The notes under the pieces are model-generated. The model was not told the DNA's origin and did no database searches. It saw only the letters and a list, made by a program, of their open reading frames with translations. This document shows, piece after piece, positions 59,657-64,000 of a DNA stretch of 64,000 nucleotides; the stretch's first letter is position 1; every line of letters starts with the position of its first letter. The stretch comes from an uncultured Burkholderiales bacterium (GTDB lineage Bacteria > Pseudomonadota > Gammaproteobacteria > Burkholderiales > Burkholderiaceae_E), in contig CADEEH010000003.1 of NCBI GenBank assembly GCA_902826305.1, positions 1-64,000 of the forward strand, given 5' to 3'. The translations under genes were made by a program, and so were the position numbers.

Positions 59657-62385
59657 CAGGCCGACCCGAAGACGCCGACGGCGATCGCGATCCGGACAAG
59701 CCGGAGCCGGTGGTCGACGATGGCGCGGAGCCGCCCCCGCCGCCCGCCCCCGCTGATCCCGCCCCCGCGGAACCACCCATCGGCACCCCGTGGACCCAGC
59801 GTGACAGCGTCCCGCTGATCACCTACCCAGGCAACAGCGCAACGGTCGATGCGCTCTCGCGTCTGCTGCACCGAGCCGTGCCGATCAGTCTCGTCGTCAC
59901 CGGTCCCTCCGGCGCCGGTCGCACGTCATGCCTGCGCCTCGCCACCCAGACACTGATCACGCAGGGCTGGAAGATCGTCGAACACTCGACCACCGATTTT
60001 GTCGCCGGCGCGACCTACATCGGCATGCTCGAGGAGCGGATCCGCCGCTTCCTGCACGACATCACGCCGGCCAGGCGTTGCATCTGGTATTGCCCGGACC
60101 TGCAACTCGCGGTCACCGCGGGCGCGCATTCGATGAGTCCGCGCGGGATCATCGACCTGCTGATGCCGGCGATCGAGGCCGGCGAGCTCTGCGTGATCGC
60201 CGACATGGACACGGCCGCGTGGCAGCAGATGTTGCGTCAGCGGCCGCGGATGCGGGCACTGCTGCGCCAGGTCCCGCTCGACGAACCGACGCCGGCCCAA
60301 TGTGAACCGGTGCTCGAGGCGATCGTCCGTCGCGAGCGGCCATCGGCCTGCGCGGCGATCGGCCCGCAGTTCATCGCGCAGGCGGTGGGTCTCGCCCGCC
60401 AGTACCTGACCTTCCGTGCGCTGCCGGGCAGCGCGATCGAGCTGGTCCGGGAAGTGTTCGACGAGATCGATCGGGCGGGCCGACGGCGGACCGCCACCCG
60501 TGCGGAGCTGCTGGCCGCGCTGACCACGATGACCGGCCTGCCGGCGCTGATCCTCGACGAGGAGCAGCCGCTCGATCCGGCACGGATGCGGGCGTTCTTC
60601 GCAGCGCGGATCCTGGGCCAGGAGGCCGCGGTCGACTGCGTGGTCGAACGGATCGCGCTGCTCAAGGCCGGGCTCACCGATCCCGGGCGGCCGATCGGTG
60701 TCTTGCTGTTCGCCGGGCCGACCGGCACCGGCAAGACCGAACTCGCGAAGGCACTGGCCGAATTCCTGTTCAGTTCTCCGGAACGCCTGGTACGCATCGA
60801 CATGAGCGAGCTGCACAGTCCGGCCGCGGTCTCGCGGCTGATCGGCTCGCAGCACGACGTTGGCAGCGGCGAGGCGCTGGTGCATCGGATCGCGGCCCAG
60901 CCGTTCTCGGTGGTGCTGCTCGACGAGTTCGAGAAGGCCCATCCGGCAGCCTGGGATCTGCTGCTGCAGGTCTTCGACGACGGGCGGCTGACCGATTCGG
61001 CCGGGCAGACCGTCGACTTCCGGCACACGCTGCTGATCCTGACCTCCAATCTCGGCGCCACCGCGCACCGCGCACCCTCGCCTGGCTTCACCGCGCCGGG
61101 TGCACGTTTCGACGAAGCGCAGATCCACGCGGCGATCGCGCAGGTCTTCCGGCCGGAGTTCATCAACCGGATCGACCGGGTGATCGTCTTCAATCCGCTG
61201 ACGCGCACGGCGATGCGCGACGTGTTGCGCAAGGAAGTCCGGCGCGCGCTGGAACGGCGCGGCTTCCGGGACCGGCCGTGGGCGGTGGAGGTGGAGGAAT
61301 CGGCGATCGACTTCCTGCTCGAGGTCGGCTTCTCCGCCGAGATGGGCGCCCGCCCGCTGCGCCGTGCGATCGAGCAGCACCTGCTCGCGCCGATGGCGCT
61401 CACGATCGCCGCACGCAAGTTTCCGCAGGGTGATCAGTTCCTGTTCCTGCAGAGCGACGGCAGCCGGATCGTCGCCGAGTTCGTCGATCCCGACGGTCCG
61501 CAACCGGAGGTCGGCGTCGAGGCGCCGAAGCCCTCGGGCAAGTCGAGGCCGCCTTCGATCCGTGCGGTACTGCGCGCGCCGCGTGGAGATCCCGCGGAAG
61601 TCGACTTCCTGCTGTCGGAGCTGTCGCGACTCGAATCGGCCGCCCGCGACGCGGCGCTCGGTCCGGAGAAGCAGATGTTGCTGTCGCGGATGCGCGAGCC
61701 GCTGTTCTGGCAATCCGAGCGCAGGATCGAGGCCATCGAGCGTCTGGAACGGCTGGACCGGTTCGATGCCGGGCTGCGTGCCGCGCAATCGATCTCGGCG
61801 CGAATCCGCGAGCCGGATCGTGTCCGTGATCGCGTGGCGCTCACCGTCACCCAGAGCTTGGCCAGCCAGTTGCTGGTGTTGTCGGCCGGGCTGAAGGACC
61901 TGCACGACGGCCATCCGTTCGAGGTGGTGCTCGAGGTGATCGGCCGCGATGCCGACGCGCAGTCATCGAGGGATGCGGCCTGGGTGCATCGGCTGACGAC
62001 GATGTATCTGCGCTGGGCGGCACGACGGCGGTTCCAGGTGACGACAGTGGCCGGGGCGCTGGCCGCGACAGTACCGCCGACCGGTCGCATCCAGATCAGC
62101 GGACCCGGTGTGTTCGGCCTGCTGCGCGACGAACCGGGATTGCACTTGCTGGAGAAGCTCGAGAAGTCGCGGCGGGTGGTGCTGGCGTCGGCAGTGGTTC
62201 GTGTCGGTGCCGCCGCGCCGATGTCCGCGGCATCGGCCGATCCGTCGCGTGCGCGCCCGACACGTCGTTATCGTGAAGGCCGCTCGCCGCTGGTCAAGGA
62301 CCTGCGGCGAGGCTGGAGCACCGGACTGCTCGAACACGTGCTGGACGGGGAGTTCGATCTGTTCGACGAGGCGACCGACTCGTAG
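59653..62385 (+). CDS. Clp/Hsp100-like AAA+ ATPase fused to an RF2-like release-factor region without GGQ
   Basis: A 910-residue protein. Residues 1-55 are a Pro/Asp-rich tail. The first ATPase domain (about 60-300) has Walker A GPSGAGRTS with Lys replaced by Arg90 and no DE Walker B, so it is probably inactive. The second (about 305-600) is complete: GPTGTGKT (355-362), LLDEFEK (D424, E425), arginine finger in RPEFINRID, sensor 2 in GARPLRR. No ClpP-docking IGL/IGF loop, ClpB middle domain or Clp N-domain is seen. Residues about 645-850 resemble the RF2 coiled coil (REPLFWQSER) and PCRF core (MYLRWAARRRFQV; ISGPGVFGLLRDEPGLHLL). Residues 882-907 match the RF2 C-terminus (KDLR-G--T.. VLDG--D-F-EA). 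The SPF anticodon loop and GGQ domain are absent. A ribosome-targeted unfoldase is the simplest idea, unproven. Confidence 0.78.
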   Translation: MTGRPEDADGDRDPDKPEPVVDDGAEPPPPPAPADPAPAEPPIGTPWTQRDSVPLITYPGNSATVDALSRLLHRAVPISLVVTGPSGAGRTSCLRLATQTLITQGWKIVEHSTTDFVAGATYIGMLEERIRRFLHDITPARRCIWYCPDLQLAVTAGAHSMSPRGIIDLLMPAIEAGELCVIADMDTAAWQQMLRQRPRMRALLRQVPLDEPTPAQCEPVLEAIVRRERPSACAAIGPQFIAQAVGLARQYLTFRALPGSAIELVREVFDEIDRAGRRRTATRAELLAALTTMTGLPALILDEEQPLDPARMRAFFAARILGQEAAVDCVVERIALLKAGLTDPGRPIGVLLFAGPTGTGKTELAKALAEFLFSSPERLVRIDMSELHSPAAVSRLIGSQHDVGSGEALVHRIAAQPFSVVLLDEFEKAHPAAWDLLLQVFDDGRLTDSAGQTVDFRHTLLILTSNLGATAHRAPSPGFTAPGARFDEAQIHAAIAQVFRPEFINRIDRVIVFNPLTRTAMRDVLRKEVRRALERRGFRDRPWAVEVEESAIDFLLEVGFSAEMGARPLRRAIEQHLLAPMALTIAARKFPQGDQFLFLQSDGSRIVAEFVDPDGPQPEVGVEAPKPSGKSRPPSIRAVLRAPRGDPAEVDFLLSELSRLESAARDAALGPEKQMLLSRMREPLFWQSERRIEAIERLERLDRFDAGLRAAQSISARIREPDRVRDRVALTVTQSLASQLLVLSAGLKDLHDGHPFEVVLEVIGRDADAQSSRDAAWVHRLTTMYLRWAARRRFQVTTVAGALAATVPPTGRIQISGPGVFGLLRDEPGLHLLEKLEKSRRVVLASAVVRVGAAAPMSAASADPSRARPTRRYREGRSPLVKDLRRGWSTGLLEHVLDGEFDLFDEATDS

Positions 62386-62403
62386 GCACCGTCGCCAGGT
62401 GCC
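62385..62403. terminator. Short hairpin between convergent genes
   Basis: GGCACC (62385-62390) and GGTGCC (62398-62403) can pair around a 7-base loop. The element begins at the stop of the AAA+ gene and ends just before the stop of the leftward asparaginase gene, so it could serve both transcripts. The stem is short and lacks a T-run, so confidence is low. Confidence 0.3.
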
Positions 62404-62404
62404 T

Positions 62405-64000
<1,596 letters not shown>

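Overview
The window is GC-rich and densely coded on both strands. Its gene set (phasin and PHA-type (R)-hydratase, LivKHMGF-type importer, TRAP-type binding protein, ugp-type ABC importer, cytochrome b561, AAHS and DHA2 transporters, flagellin with a sigma-28-like promoter) suggests a metabolically versatile betaproteobacterium, probably Burkholderiales. That assignment is an inference from gene content, not from a marker gene. No rRNA, tRNA or CRISPR array was recognised.

Layout. 1-3.4 kb is accessory: a 5'-truncated LysM protein of actinobacterial style, a small membrane protein, and an MNT/HEPN two-gene module with repeats over its start. 3.5-11.1 kb is CoA and PHA metabolism: a CoA-transferase, an aromatic-acid MFS carrier, an acyl-CoA synthetase / acyl-CoA dehydrogenase / MaoC hydratase operon, and a phasin. 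11.1-22.6 kb mixes small conserved genes (CreA, tautomerase, TfoX-N, serine hydrolase, old yellow enzyme) with regulators (a SARP-type activator beside a DUF4242 gene; MarR and MmyB-type regulators sharing an operator-like 13-mer) and a large metzincin-like protein. 22.8-26.9 kb is a compact flavin electron-transfer operon: PepSY protein, DUF2271 protein with an ApbE-type flavinylation motif, PepSY/flavodoxin reductase, and ApbE.

27.7-34.2 kb is a leftward operon joining a Rieske dioxygenase alpha/beta pair to a complete branched-chain-amino-acid-type importer. 35.8-40.7 kb holds cytochrome b561, a LysR regulator and a divergent quinoprotein dehydrogenase with a lanthanide-type Asp-Tyr-Asp signature, followed by cytochrome c and a Sel1-like periplasmic protein. 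40.7-49.4 kb has an SDR/enolase-superfamily pair, then a phosphodiesterase and HAD phosphatase divergent from a UgpBAEC-like importer with a DeoR repressor, which together look like glycerophosphodiester salvage. 49.4-54.5 kb has flagellin, an OmpA-family protein, an AraC/GNAT pair, and a decayed stretch with an internally deleted TRAP binding protein. 54.5-64 kb has a giant phospholipase-C-type phosphoesterase, a LysR gene overlapping a remarkable AAA+ protein, an asparaginase and the start of a maleylacetoacetate isomerase.

The most unusual item is the AAA+ protein at 59653-62385. A degenerate first ATPase domain and an intact ClpB/ClpA-type second one are followed by a region that resembles peptide chain release factor RF2 (coiled coil, PCRF core and extreme C-terminal tail) but lacks the SPF and GGQ elements. 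Two further loci carry an extra, diverged copy of a gene's 3' end about 500 bp downstream of the gene (creA and the phosphoesterase), pointing to past duplication and decay.
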